The translations under genes and the position numbers were made by a program. A stretch of 64,000 bases of DNA from Pseudomonadota bacterium (GTDB lineage Bacteria; Pseudomonadota; Gammaproteobacteria; Burkholderiales; Thiobacillaceae): contig JAJZPG010000003.1 of NCBI GenBank assembly GCA_021811235.1, forward strand, positions 67,192 to 131,191. Reading direction: 5' to 3'. Positions 39,412-55,450 of this stretch are shown piece by piece. The first letter of the stretch is position 1; each line of letters opens with the position of its first letter. Below the pieces are notes generated by a model, which was not told the origin of the DNA, did not search any database, and was given only the letters and a program-made list of their open reading frames with translations.

Positions 39412-40546
39412 AGTGTTGTTCGAGCTTGTGCAGGTCCGCGATCTTCAGGTTATCCAGGTAGCTGCTCGCCTTGGCCAGCGTAATTCGGCGCGAATTCAGA
39501 GCGTCCAGCACGACGCGCACGTAGCCGTCGCCGAAGATATGCTTGGGCTCGCGGTTGCGGTGTTCGCGGGTGCCGCCTTCCTTCTCCGGGGGGGGGTATT
39601 TCGCATTCCATTGCCGGTAGGCCGCATACGCCGCCGGAGGCAGGCGACCCGCGTCCAGCAGGCGGCGCAGGATCACTTCGCCGCTTACGCCCCAAGCCTT
39701 GCGTTGCGGTTTCAGCCAGTCGTCGAACGCCGCCGCCTCGACGGGGCGCTGGTCATCGCGAATATCTGCGAGGAAGGCATCGGGTACCAGCAGATGCCCG
39801 GCGAAGGCGTTCGCCTCGCGTTCTTCGCCTTCCTGCGAATGAATGTCGCTGTCGTCGTCGATCGAGCTGGCGCGGTGCAATAGCAGGTGCCCAAGCTCGT
39901 GCATGAGCGTGAAGCTCTGGCGCGTGTCGGCGTCTTGCTTCTTCACCACAATGACCGGACATTCCGGGTCGTAGAGCGAAAAACCGAGGATCGGGCTTTC
40001 CTTTGCGATCTGCCACTTGCCCGCATAACCGTTGCTACGAAAGACCAGCAGGCCGCGTGCCTCGATGGCTTGTCGGTAGCTGTCGAAGCCGTTGCGTTCA
40101 TCCAGGCCCAGCCATGCCCGGACGCGGGCGGCCGCGTCAGGAATGTTCAGGCCCGCCAAGTCGGGCGCTTCGAAGCGCGTCACGTCCGCCGGATCGAGTT
40201 CGTCGCGTAGGGCGAGGAAAATCGCGCGCTGGCGCTCAACCCGCTCGATCAGAAGCTTTAACCTGGGCGACAGTTCGGGCTTCTGGTTGCTGAGGGTGCG
40301 GAACTGCGTGCTGTGAACCCTGGTCTCGTCGACAGGCCCGGGCTCCAGAAAAAACAGCGTGCCGCGACCGAAGAACTCGGCTAGCTTGCGCAACTGGTTG
40401 AACGTCAGCCCCGATTCGCCCGCCATGAGTTTGTCGAAACTAGTGGGCGCAATGTCGATTTCCTGCACGAGCTCGTCCCGCGTCATGCCGCGATCGGCAC
40501 AACACCAGTCTATACGGGCAAGGTTGATCGATTGGATGCGTTCCAC
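39398..40546 (-). CDS. XRE-HTH / ImmA-IrrE metallopeptidase protein
   Basis: N-terminal HTH (RGMTRDELVQEIDIAPTSFDKLMAGE) and zinc protease motif HELGHLLLH. Confidence 0.9.
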   Translation of the reverse strand: MERIQSINLARIDWCCADRGMTRDELVQEIDIAPTSFDKLMAGESGLTFNQLRKLAEFFGRGTLFFLEPGPVDETRVHSTQFRTLSNQKPELSPRLKLLIERVERQRAIFLALRDELDPADVTRFEAPDLAGLNIPDAAARVRAWLGLDERNGFDSYRQAIEARGLLVFRSNGYAGKWQIAKESPILGFSLYDPECPVIVVKKQDADTRQSFTLMHELGHLLLHRASSIDDDSDIHSQEGEEREANAFAGHLLVPDAFLADIRDDQRPVEAAAFDDWLKPQRKAWGVSGEVILRRLLDAGRLPPAAYAAYRQWNAKYPPPEKEGGTREHRNREPKHIFGDGYVRVVLDALNSRRITLAKASSYLDNLKIADLHKLEQHYANV

Positions 40547-40584
40547 AGCTTGATTATATCGGCGAGCTGTTGCTTCCTGTTGAT

Positions 40585-40638
40585 TGATCGCAGGGCTTCA
40601 GAATAATCAGGGACTCGATGACATATAGCCTGCGATCA
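40585..40638. promoter_or_regulatory. candidate operator: perfect 10-bp inverted repeat TGATCGCAGG-N34-CCTGCGATCA
   Basis: Lies just upstream of the XRE-ImmA start (40546, minus strand). Confidence 0.45.
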
Positions 40639-40662
40639 TGCATCTTGGTTCATATTCCAGCC

Positions 40663-42357
<1,695 letters not shown>

Positions 42358-42396
42358 GATGGAATGGAAAGCTGGGATGCGTGGATTGTAGCGGGT

Positions 42397-43473
42397 TCAG
42401 TTGATGATGCCGCCGCCGAGGCACACCTCGCCGTCGTACAGGACGACAGACTGGCCCGGCGTGACCGCCCATTGCGGGGCGTCGAAGGCGAGCTCCAGCG
42501 TGTCGGCGTCGAGCTTGGTGATGCGGCAGGGCGCGTCGGTCTGGCGGTAGCGCGTCTTCGCGGTATAGGGTTTGGCAGGATCGGGGGCGACGCCGGCGAT
42601 CCAGTTGAGCTGGTCGGCAGTCAGCGTCGAGCGCTTGAGCAGCGGATGGTCGTGGCCCTGCACGACGATGAGCGTGTTGCTGGCCATGTCCTTGGCGGCA
42701 ACGAACCAGGGCTCGGTGCTGCCGTCCTTCTGCCCGCCGATGCCGAGGCCCTGGCGTTGGCCGAGGGTGTAGTACATCAGCCCCTGATGCCGGCCGACGA
42801 CGCGGCCTTCGGGCGTTTTCATGTCGCCGGGGTCGCGCGGCAGGTAGCGTTCGAGGAATTCGCGGAAGTTGCGTTCGCCGATGAAGCAGATGCCGGTGCT
42901 GTCCTTCTTGGCGGCGTTGGGCAGGCCGATCTTGTGGGCGATTTGGCGCACTTCTGGCTTGGGCAGCTGGGCGAGCGGGAACAGGGCGGGGGCGAGCTGC
43001 GCCTGGCTGAGACGATAGAGGAAGTAGCTCTGGTCCTTGTTGACGTCTGATGCGCGCAGCAGCGTGGCGCGGCCGGCGGCGTCCGCGCCCTTGCCGACGT
43101 AGTGGCCGGTGGCGATGTACTCGGCGCCGCGCGCGATGGCGTCGTCGAGGAAGGCCTTGAACTTGATCTCGGCGTTGCACAGCACGTCGGGGTTGGGTGT
43201 GCGGCCGGCCTGGTATTCGGCGAGGAAGTAGCTGAAGACGCGTTCCTTGTATTCGGCGGCGAAGTTGACCGCCTCGACCTCGATGCCGAGCACGTCGGCG
43301 ACCGCCAGCACGTCGAGAAAATCCTGCCGCGCGGTGCAGTGTTCGGTGTTGTCGTCGTCGTCCCAGTTCTTCATGAAGACGCCGAGCACGTCGTAGCCCT
43401 GCTGCTTCAGCAGATGGGCGGCGACAGCGGAATCGACGCCGCCCGACATGCCGACGACGACGCGCGTGCTCAT
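42397..43473 (-). CDS. mnmA: tRNA-specific 2-thiouridylase
   Basis: [41 protein letters not shown]. Confidence 0.96.
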   Translation of the reverse strand: MSTRVVVGMSGGVDSAVAAHLLKQQGYDVLGVFMKNWDDDDNTEHCTARQDFLDVLAVADVLGIEVEAVNFAAEYKERVFSYFLAEYQAGRTPNPDVLCNAEIKFKAFLDDAIARGAEYIATGHYVGKGADAAGRATLLRASDVNKDQSYFLYRLSQAQLAPALFPLAQLPKPEVRQIAHKIGLPNAAKKDSTGICFIGERNFREFLERYLPRDPGDMKTPEGRVVGRHQGLMYYTLGQRQGLGIGGQKDGSTEPWFVAAKDMASNTLIVVQGHDHPLLKRSTLTADQLNWIAGVAPDPAKPYTAKTRYRQTDAPCRITKLDADTLELAFDAPQWAVTPGQSVVLYDGEVCLGGGIIN

Positions 43474-43934
43474 GAATGGCTCACGAAATCGAGCGGGAAG
43501 CGCCGCCCGGCGAGGTAGTCCTGCACGCAGCGCATCACCAGCGGGCTGCGGTGCGGCGTCGGATGGGACGCGAGTTCGTCGGGCGTCAGCCACACGGCAC
43601 GCACGATGCCGTCGTCGAGCGCGCGGCCCGCGTCGAAGCCGGTGACATTGCAGATGTAGGCGAAGCGCAGGTAGGTGATGTCGCGCCGTGGGTAATGCGT
43701 GCTGTAGCAGCCGAGCAGGGCGATCGGCTCGACGTGGTGCGCGGTCTCTTCGAGCGCTTCGCGGCGCACCGCCTCGATCAGCGTCTCGCCGCGTTCCCAG
43801 TGGCCGGCCGGCTGGTTGAGGCGTAGGCCTTCTGCGGTGTGCTCCTCCACCAGCAGGAATGTGCCGTCGCGTTCGACGATGGCAGCGGCCACCACGTGCG
43901 GCAGCCACTGTGAATTCTTGTTGGGTTCAGACAT
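43470..43934 (-). CDS. NUDIX hydrolase (NudJ-like)
   Basis: [28 protein letters not shown] Nudix box; start chosen at [10 protein letters not shown]. Confidence 0.92.
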   Translation of the reverse strand: MSEPNKNSQWLPHVVAAAIVERDGTFLLVEEHTAEGLRLNQPAGHWERGETLIEAVRREALEETAHHVEPIALLGCYSTHYPRRDITYLRFAYICNVTGFDAGRALDDGIVRAVWLTPDELASHPTPHRSPLVMRCVQDYLAGRRFPLDFVSHS

Positions 43935-44481
43935 GCAGTTCTTTCCATTCTCCGGGCTGAAGACCACCCAGGGTCCATTCGCCGACGGCGGCGCGGATCA
44001 GCCGCAGCGTCGGAAAGCCGATCTTCGCCGTCATGCGCCGCACCTGGCGGTTCTTGCCCTCGCTGATCGTGAGCTCGATCCAGGCGGTGGGGATGCTGGC
44101 GCGAAAGCGGATCGGCGGGTTGCGCGGCCACAGGCCGGCGGGCTCGTCGGTCAGGCGCGCCCGGGCCGGGCGGGTGACGAAGTCGCCGAGGTCGACGCCG
44201 CGGCGCAGCGGTTCGAGGTCGGCGTCGGTCGGCGCGCCCTCGACCTGCGCCCAGTAGGTTTTGGGCAGCTTGTGCTTCGGATCGGCGATGCGGCTCTGGG
44301 TCGGGCCGTCATCGGTTAAAATCAGCAGTCCTTCGCTGTCGGCGTCGAGCCGTCCGGCCGCATACACGCCGGGCACGGCAAGGTGGTCGCGCAGGCCCTG
44401 CCAGCGCCCCTCGGGGGTGAACTGGCTCAGCACGCCGTAGGGTTTGTTGAACAGGATCAATCGCGCCACGCTGAGAGACAA
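43927..44481 (-). CDS. rluE: 23S rRNA pseudouridine synthase (RluE-like)
   Basis: [52 protein letters not shown]. Confidence 0.9.
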   Translation of the reverse strand: MSLSVARLILFNKPYGVLSQFTPEGRWQGLRDHLAVPGVYAAGRLDADSEGLLILTDDGPTQSRIADPKHKLPKTYWAQVEGAPTDADLEPLRRGVDLGDFVTRPARARLTDEPAGLWPRNPPIRFRASIPTAWIELTISEGKNRQVRRMTAKIGFPTLRLIRAAVGEWTLGGLQPGEWKELHV

Positions 44482-44539
44482 ACTTCGTAAAGACGCCCAT
44501 TTTAACGTTACCGAGCCGCCACCTTTAATTTATCCCGCC

Positions 44540-45796
<1,257 letters not shown>

Positions 45797-45810
45797 ACCG
45801 CGCGACAGGC

Positions 45811-45882
45811 AATAAAAAACCCCGCCTGGGCGGGGTGACGCTTCCAAAAGTAACCCCGCCGAGGCGGGGTTACTTGTTTTCA
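45811..45882. terminator. back-to-back terminators between convergent icd and cspA-like genes
   Basis: AAAAAACCCCGCC-TG-GGCGGGG and GTAACCCCGCC-GA-GGCGGGGTTAC. Confidence 0.85.
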
Positions 45883-45892
45883 GCTCAACAAC

Positions 45893-46099
45893 TCAACCCT
45901 GCGGCTGGATGTTGGAAGCCTGCTTGCCCTTGGGGCCCTGGCTGACTTCGAAGCTGACTTTCTGGCCTTCTTTCAGCGTCTTGAAGCCGCTGGTCTGAAT
46001 GGCGGAGAAATGCGCGAACACATCCTCGCCGCCGTCATCGGGGGTGATGAACCCGAAGCCCTTGGCATCGCTGAACCACTTGACAGTACCTGTTGCCAT
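45893..46099 (-). CDS. cspA: cold-shock domain protein
   Basis: [35 protein letters not shown]. Confidence 0.96.
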   Translation of the reverse strand: MATGTVKWFSDAKGFGFITPDDGGEDVFAHFSAIQTSGFKTLKEGQKVSFEVSQGPKGKQASNIQPQG

Positions 46100-46384
46100 T
46101 AAAAACTCCCTCCTTGGCGTGACACTAAACACAACCGCGATAAGCGCAATGCTCTGGCGGATGACAGGACGGCATGATTTTTATGGCCGTCGGTCTGAAT
46201 TCAAGCGCGCTACCCGGTGATGCCCTGCGGTAATGCCAAACCTGCACGGTTCTTGAAACCAAACTTTTGGCTTTTTACTACCGTGCATCGGTTTTTACAA
46301 GGGGAACGCGCGAAAAAGCAGGGGCCAGGGCCGGACTGTGGTTTCCATTCAACTTGGCGGGAACGATGGGGTAGGATGCGCGCC

Positions 46385-47530
46385 ATGCGTGCGTCCTGGG
46401 ATATTTTCTGCAACGTCATCGACAACTATGGCGATATCGGCGTCGCCTGGCGGCTGGCGCGCGGGCTGGCCAGCGAGCATGGCCTGGCGGTGCGGCTGTG
46501 GGTGGACGACCTGCACGCGTTCCAGCGCATCTGGCCGGCGGTCGATCCGGATGCCGAAACCCAGCGCTGCGCAGGGGTGGACGTGTGCGCATGGCGCACG
46601 CCGTTTGCGGATGTCGCGCCAGCACACGTGGTGATCGAGGCTTTCGGCTGCGCGCTGCCCGACTCCTATCTGGAGGCGATGGCCAGCCAGTCGCTCCCGC
46701 CGGCTTGGATCAATCTCGAATACCTGAGCGCCGAATCCTGGGTGGCTGCGCATCATGGCCTGCCGTCGCCTCACCCGCGGCTGCCGCTGACCAAATATTT
46801 CTTCTTTCCCGGCTATACGCCGGAAACCGGCGGCCTGCTGATCGAGCCCGGTCTGCCTGCCTGCCGCGATGCGTTCCGGCACGGCGCGACCACGCCGTTC
46901 TGGCGCCAGCTGGGGCTGGAGCCGCCGATGCCGGACGAATTGCGGGTGTCGCTGTTCGCCTACGAAAACCCGGCCTTGCCGGCGCTGCTCGACGCCTGGG
47001 CGGCGGAGGCGCGTCCGCTCACCTGCCTGGTGCCGGAAGGGCGGGTGATCCCGCAGTTGAAGGCATGGCTGAAGGAGCCGGACTTGCAGGCGGGCGATGT
47101 TGCCGAGCGTGGCGCGCTGCGGCTGCGCATCCTGCCGTTTTCCGACCAGGACGCCTACGACCGCCTGCTGTGGGCATGCGACCTCAATTTCGTGCGCGGC
47201 GAGGATTCCTGCGTGCGTGCACAGGCGGCCGCGCGCCCGCTGGTATGGCAGGCCTATCCGCAGGCCGGACGCGCGCACTGGGACAAGTTGGACGCACTGC
47301 TGGCGCGCTATGCCGACGGCCTGGATCGGGACGTGGCGCAGGCAGTGGGGGATCTGTGGCGTGGCTGGAATGGCGTGCCCGGCGCGCCGACCTTGGCGCA
47401 CAGTTGGTCAGCGTGGCGTTGCCGGCAGGGCGGGATCGACGCGCATGCCCGCGCCTGGGCGGCGCATCTCGGCACGCTCGGCCGCCTCACCGACACGCTG
47501 GTGGATTTCGCGGAAAATAAGATAAAATAG
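46385..47530 (+). CDS. earP: EF-P arginine rhamnosyltransferase EarP (DUF2331)
   Basis: [39 protein letters not shown]...[29 protein letters not shown]; directly upstream of efp. Confidence 0.94.
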   Translation: MRASWDIFCNVIDNYGDIGVAWRLARGLASEHGLAVRLWVDDLHAFQRIWPAVDPDAETQRCAGVDVCAWRTPFADVAPAHVVIEAFGCALPDSYLEAMASQSLPPAWINLEYLSAESWVAAHHGLPSPHPRLPLTKYFFFPGYTPETGGLLIEPGLPACRDAFRHGATTPFWRQLGLEPPMPDELRVSLFAYENPALPALLDAWAAEARPLTCLVPEGRVIPQLKAWLKEPDLQAGDVAERGALRLRILPFSDQDAYDRLLWACDLNFVRGEDSCVRAQAAARPLVWQAYPQAGRAHWDKLDALLARYADGLDRDVAQAVGDLWRGWNGVPGAPTLAHSWSAWRCRQGGIDAHARAWAAHLGTLGRLTDTLVDFAENKIK

Positions 47531-47574
47531 CGAGTTTTCTCAACCCCTTAGCTCTCTCCGCAGGACACACACCC

Positions 47575-48135
47575 ATGAAAACCGCAATGGAACTCCGCGC
47601 CGGCAACGTCGTGATGATCGGCAAAGACCCGATGGTGGTGCAAAAGGCCGAATTCTCGAAATCGGGCCGCAACGCCTCCGTCGTCAAGATGAAACTCAAG
47701 AACCTGCTCACCGGCGCCGGCATGGAGAGTGTCTATCGTGCCGACGACAAGTTCGACACCGTGACGCTGGATCGCAAGGAGTGCACCTATTCCTATTTCG
47801 CCGATCCGCTCTATGTGTTCATGGACAGCGACTACAACCAGTACGAAGTCGAAGGCGACAACCTCGGCGACGCGCTGAACTACCTCGACGACGGCATGCC
47901 GGTCGAAGTGGTGTTCTACGACGGCAAGGCGATCTCGGTCGAGATGCCGACCACGGTCATTCGCGAAGTCGAGTACACCGAGCCGGCCGTGCGCGGCGAC
48001 ACCTCGGGCAAGGTCATGAAGCCCGCCCGCATCAAGCCCACCGGGTTCGAACTGCCGGTGGCGGCTTTCGTCGAAATCGGCGACATGATCGAGATCGACA
48101 CCCGCACCAACGAATTCAAGCGCCGCGCGAACTAA
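47575..48135 (+). CDS. efp: elongation factor P
   Basis: [44 protein letters not shown]; Arg at position 32. Confidence 0.97.
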   Translation: MKTAMELRAGNVVMIGKDPMVVQKAEFSKSGRNASVVKMKLKNLLTGAGMESVYRADDKFDTVTLDRKECTYSYFADPLYVFMDSDYNQYEVEGDNLGDALNYLDDGMPVEVVFYDGKAISVEMPTTVIREVEYTEPAVRGDTSGKVMKPARIKPTGFELPVAAFVEIGDMIEIDTRTNEFKRRAN

Positions 48136-48154
48136 GCCCGACGCAGATTCGAAC

Positions 48155-48185
48155 AAAAAGGCAGCCTCGGCTGCCTTTTTGTTTT
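48155..48185 (+). terminator. Rho-independent terminator after efp
   Basis: AAAAAGGCAG-CCTCGG-CTGCCTTTTTG. Confidence 0.88.
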
Positions 48186-48240
48186 TCGGCACATCCGTCC
48201 GCGGCGTTAAAATGACGGCCTGCTTTTCCGTTGCCTCCCC

Positions 48241-51672
<3,432 letters not shown>

Positions 51673-51723
51673 GGGAGCGCGGGGGATGTACGAAATGACT
51701 AAGTCATGACAGTGATAAATGTG

Positions 51724-51752
51724 TTGACATGCATTTCGTTATATTAGAAAAT
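51724..51752 (+). promoter_or_regulatory. candidate sigma-70 promoter (TTGACA-N17-GAAAAT)
   Basis: TTGACA at 51724-51729, -10-like GAAAAT at 51747-51752. Confidence 0.55.
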
Positions 51753-51759
51753 TCTTATC

Positions 51760-51856
51760 AACACTGAGGCGCCGCAATGGCACTTGGTGTTGTCTCCTCC
51801 AATCCTCCTCCTTTGGTGGATACTCTGCCCGACTCTCGCGAGTCGGGCATTTTTTT
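51760..51856 (+). ncRNA. candidate trans-acting small RNA with CCUCC-rich hairpin loop
   Basis: Intergenic; promoter-like sequence upstream, CAACAC/GTGTTG stem, CCTCCAA-TCCTCCTCCT-TTGGTGG hairpin, terminator at the 3' end. Confidence 0.65.
51827..51856 (+). terminator. Rho-independent terminator of candidate sRNA
   Basis: GCCCGACTC-TCGC-GAGTCGGGC followed by A and seven T. Confidence 0.93.
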
Positions 51857-51898
51857 GCCTGAATTCCGCGCAGAAGGGCCGACCGGCCGGGTTGGGCC

Positions 51899-52174
51899 TT
51901 AATCGACCCGTTTCACGAACCCCTGGAACGGCGCCTGCCACTGCGCCTCGCCGATCTCGACGCGTTCGACCCGCGCCAGTGGCGGACCGTTGCGCGCCCA
52001 CGCGATCATGGCGTCGACCGCTTCGGCCGTCCCCTGGACCACCGCTTCGACCGTGCCGTCCGGCGTGTTGCGCACCCAACCGGCCACGTTCAGCCTTTCG
52101 GCCTCGATCCGCATCGACTCGCGGAACCACACGCCCTGCACGCGGCCATGGATGCGCAGGTGATGCGTCTTCAC
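51899..52174 (-). CDS. acylphosphatase
   Basis: [45 protein letters not shown]. Confidence 0.95.
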   Translation of the reverse strand: MKTHHLRIHGRVQGVWFRESMRIEAERLNVAGWVRNTPDGTVEAVVQGTAEAVDAMIAWARNGPPLARVERVEIGEAQWQAPFQGFVKRVD

Positions 52175-52181
52175 TGCGGGC

Positions 52182-54236
52182 TCACTTCACCTTCATGCCC
52201 GGCTGCGCACCGCTGTCGGGCGACAGGATGAACAGGCCGGGCGCGTCCCCGGAGGCGGCCAGCACCATGCCTTCGCTCATGCCGAACTTCATCTTGCGCG
52301 GGGCGAGGTTGGCGACCATCACGGTCAGCCGGCCCACCAGCGCCTCCGGCGCGTAGGCCGACTTGATGCCGGCGAACACCTGGCGGGTGCCGAGCTCGCC
52401 GAGGTCGAGCGTCAGGCGCAACAGCTTGTCGGCCCCCTCGACGTGCTCGGCGCTGGCGATGCGTGCGATGCGCAGGTCGATCTTGGCGAAGTCGTCGATC
52501 GAGATCGTTTCGGCCACGGGGGCCGCAGCCGGCTGTGCGGCGTGGGCCTGCGCTTCGGCGTGGCGCACCGGCGCGGGGGCGGGCGTGGGTTCGAGGTTCT
52601 GCTTGTTGGCGTCTACCATGGCTTCGATGGCTTTGGGGTCGATGCGGGTCATGAGGTGGCTGTATTCGTTGATGCGGTGGCGGATGAACAGGCTTTGCGC
52701 GTCGTCCCACCCGAGCGGCTCGATGGCGAGGAAGGCCTCGACCTGCTCCGCCAGTTTCGGCAGCACCGGCTTCAGGTACAGGGTCAGCAGACGGAACAGG
52801 TTGAGCGCGACGGTGCAGACCTCGTGCAGTCGGTAGACCGCGGCGTCCTGCTTGGCCAGTTCCCAGGGCTTCTCGTCGGCGACGTACTGGTTGGCGCGAT
52901 CGGCCAAGGCCATGATCTCGCGCAAGGCCTTGGCGTAGTCGCGCGCCTCGTAGTGCGCGGCGATCGACTCGGCGGCGGCCTGGAATTCGCCGACCAGTTC
53001 GATGTTCGCCACGCCGTCGGCGAGCTTGCCGTCGAACTTCTTGTGGATGAAGCCGGCGGTGCGGCTGGCGATGTTGATGAACTTGCCGACCAGGTCCGAA
53101 TTCACCCGCGCGACGAAGTCGTCGAGATTCAGGTCGATGTCCTCCATCGAACCGTTGAGCTTGGCGGCGTAGTAGTAGCGCAGCCACTCGGGGTTGAGGC
53201 CCTGTTCGAGGTAGCTGGCCGCGGTGATGAAGGTGCCGCGCGATTTCGACATCTTCTGGCCGTTGACGGTGAGGAAGCCGTGCGCATAGACCGCGGTCGG
53301 CAGGCGGTGGCCGGAGAATTTGAGCATCGCCGGCCAGAACAGGGCATGGAAATAGAGGATGTCCTTGCCGATGAAGTGCACCAGTTCGGTCCTGGAATCC
53401 TTGCCCCACCATGCGTCGAAGTCGAGGCCATTGTCCGCCGCGTACTTGGCGAAGCTCGCCATGTAGCCCACCGGCGCGTCGAGCCAGACGTAGAAATACT
53501 TGCCCGGCGCGCCGGGGATCTCGAAACCGAAGTAGGGCGCATCGCGGCTGATGTCCCAGTTGGACAGGCCCGAGGCGAACCATTCCTGCATCTTGTTGGC
53601 GGCCTCGTCCTGCAGGCTGCCCGACTTGGTCCACTCGCGCAGGAAGGCCTCGCAATCGCCGAGCCTGAAGAAGTAGTGCTCGGAGTCCTTGTGCACCGGC
53701 GTCGCGCCCGACACCGCCGACACCGGGTTCTTCAGTTCGGTCGGGCTGTAGGTCGCGCCGCACACTTCGCAGTTGTCGCCGTACTGGTCGGCCGCGCCGC
53801 ACTTGGGGCATTCGCCCTTGATGAAGCGGTCCGGCAGGAAGAGATTCTTCACCGGGTCGTACATCTGCGCGATGGTCTTCACCTCGATCAGCCCGGCGTC
53901 CTTCAGCGCGAGATAGATCTTCGACGCCAGCGCGCGGTTCTCGTCCGAGTGCGTCGAATAGTAGTGATCGAAACCGATGTGGAAACCGGCGAAGTCGCGT
54001 GTGTGCTCGTCCCACACCCGGCCGATCAGCGTCTCCGGGGTGATGCCTTCCTTCTCCGCGCGCAGCATGATTGCAGTGCCGTGGGTGTCGTCGGCGCACA
54101 TGTAGCGGCAGTCATGTCCGCGCATCTTCTGGAAGCGCACCCAGACGTCGGTCTGGATGTATTCGACCAGGTGGCCGAGGTGGATGCTGCCGTTGGCGTA
54201 GGGCAGGGCGGAGGTGACGAGGATCTGGCGGGACAT
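52182..54236 (-). CDS. metG: methionyl-tRNA synthetase
   Basis: [47 protein letters not shown]-terminal tRNA-binding domain. Confidence 0.97.
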   Translation of the reverse strand: MSRQILVTSALPYANGSIHLGHLVEYIQTDVWVRFQKMRGHDCRYMCADDTHGTAIMLRAEKEGITPETLIGRVWDEHTRDFAGFHIGFDHYYSTHSDENRALASKIYLALKDAGLIEVKTIAQMYDPVKNLFLPDRFIKGECPKCGAADQYGDNCEVCGATYSPTELKNPVSAVSGATPVHKDSEHYFFRLGDCEAFLREWTKSGSLQDEAANKMQEWFASGLSNWDISRDAPYFGFEIPGAPGKYFYVWLDAPVGYMASFAKYAADNGLDFDAWWGKDSRTELVHFIGKDILYFHALFWPAMLKFSGHRLPTAVYAHGFLTVNGQKMSKSRGTFITAASYLEQGLNPEWLRYYYAAKLNGSMEDIDLNLDDFVARVNSDLVGKFINIASRTAGFIHKKFDGKLADGVANIELVGEFQAAAESIAAHYEARDYAKALREIMALADRANQYVADEKPWELAKQDAAVYRLHEVCTVALNLFRLLTLYLKPVLPKLAEQVEAFLAIEPLGWDDAQSLFIRHRINEYSHLMTRIDPKAIEAMVDANKQNLEPTPAPAPVRHAEAQAHAAQPAAAPVAETISIDDFAKIDLRIARIASAEHVEGADKLLRLTLDLGELGTRQVFAGIKSAYAPEALVGRLTVMVANLAPRKMKFGMSEGMVLAASGDAPGLFILSPDSGAQPGMKVK

Positions 54237-54303
54237 GAACGGGCCGGAAGGCGAAAAACGGCCATTTTAACGCGTGCCGTGCGGCGTCGTCGTTCCAGGC
54301 GAG

Positions 54304-54903
54304 CTAAAAACGCGAGCCGGGCTGCTTCAGGAACTCGATTTCGTCGGGCGTGGAGGCGCGTCCCAGGATCGCATTGCGGTGCGGAAAACGGCCGAAGCGC
54401 GCGACGACGTCACGATGCCGGCGGGCGTACTCGAGGAAGTCGTCGAACAGGGCGCGTTCATCGGCGGCGGCTGCGCGCGCCAGTTTCTCGTACAGCGAAA
54501 CGGATTGCTCCTGCATGCCGATCGACTCGGCATGTTCCAGCGGCAGATAGAGGAATACCCGTTCGATTGGCGCCAGCTGCCTGTCCTCGCCGGCATCCAG
54601 TGCAGCGAGGCTCAGCGCCAGCGCCTGCGGATCGGTCGCGAAGGCCTGCGGCCGGTCGCGATGGATGTGGTGCGGGAACTGGTCGAGCACGATCACCAGG
54701 GCCAGCCGCCCGCGCGGCGTATTGGCCCAACGATCGAGTTGGCCTGCCGTTGCGGCAGCGAGCGTGGCGGAGAAACGCGCGGCCACCGCTCGGTCGTTGT
54801 CGGGCGATTTGCCGAACCAGAGCTTGCCCTGCCGCCCGGCGACCTCGGCCGCGCTGCCGGGTGGGCCGAACCAGAAGGCAAGCACGCTTTCGGAATCAGT
54901 CAT
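54304..54903 (-). CDS. DUF924 family protein
   Basis: VLAFWFGPPGSAAEVAGRQGKLWFGKSPDNDRAVAARF...LVIVLDQFPHHIHRD. Confidence 0.9.
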   Translation of the reverse strand: MTDSESVLAFWFGPPGSAAEVAGRQGKLWFGKSPDNDRAVAARFSATLAAATAGQLDRWANTPRGRLALVIVLDQFPHHIHRDRPQAFATDPQALALSLAALDAGEDRQLAPIERVFLYLPLEHAESIGMQEQSVSLYEKLARAAAADERALFDDFLEYARRHRDVVARFGRFPHRNAILGRASTPDEIEFLKQPGSRF

Positions 54904-54919
54904 GGCTGCTCGGCAGAGG

Positions 54920-55171
54920 TCAGAACGCGTCTTCGGGCAGATCGTTGTGGGTGCCGTCGCAGAACGGCTTGTCCTTGGTGTGCTTGCAGTTGCACAGCCA
55001 CACCGTGGTTTTTTCCTTGATGACGAAAGGCACGGGCTCGAGGCCGCTGCCTTCATGCGAGCCGTCGCAAAACGGCTGCGTCATCGAGCGGCCGCACGAG
55101 CACCACCAGTATTCACCGGGTTCGAGTTCCAGTTCGGCGGGATTGCGGTCGTACACAACGGGTTCGGACAT
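54920..55171 (-). CDS. CDGSH iron-sulfur domain protein (two CDGSH-type motifs)
   Basis: CSCGRSMTQPFCDGSH and CNCKHTKDKPFCDGTH. Confidence 0.92.
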   Translation of the reverse strand: MSEPVVYDRNPAELELEPGEYWWCSCGRSMTQPFCDGSHEGSGLEPVPFVIKEKTTVWLCNCKHTKDKPFCDGTHNDLPEDAF

Positions 55172-55313
55172 GGGGACTCCAGCGCAAAAAGCGCCATTCT
55201 AGACGCAATGCGCGCCGGCAAATCCGTATGCTTGATGGGGCGATTGGGCAAGCGATCCGTGCCTTGCACGGTGCCTGTGTCGCGCTTGCACGATCGGAAC
55301 CGATCAAGAAGCG

Positions 55314-55390
<77 letters not shown>

Positions 55391-55450
55391 AGGCAGATGG
55401 CGGGTTCCCGAGGAACCCCGATTTGAGAACTACCGGGAATTTTCTGGCGG

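Noticed and set aside
52443-55202. 919-aa plus-strand ORF
   Set aside because: Antisense to metG and the DUF924 gene; no coherent domain.
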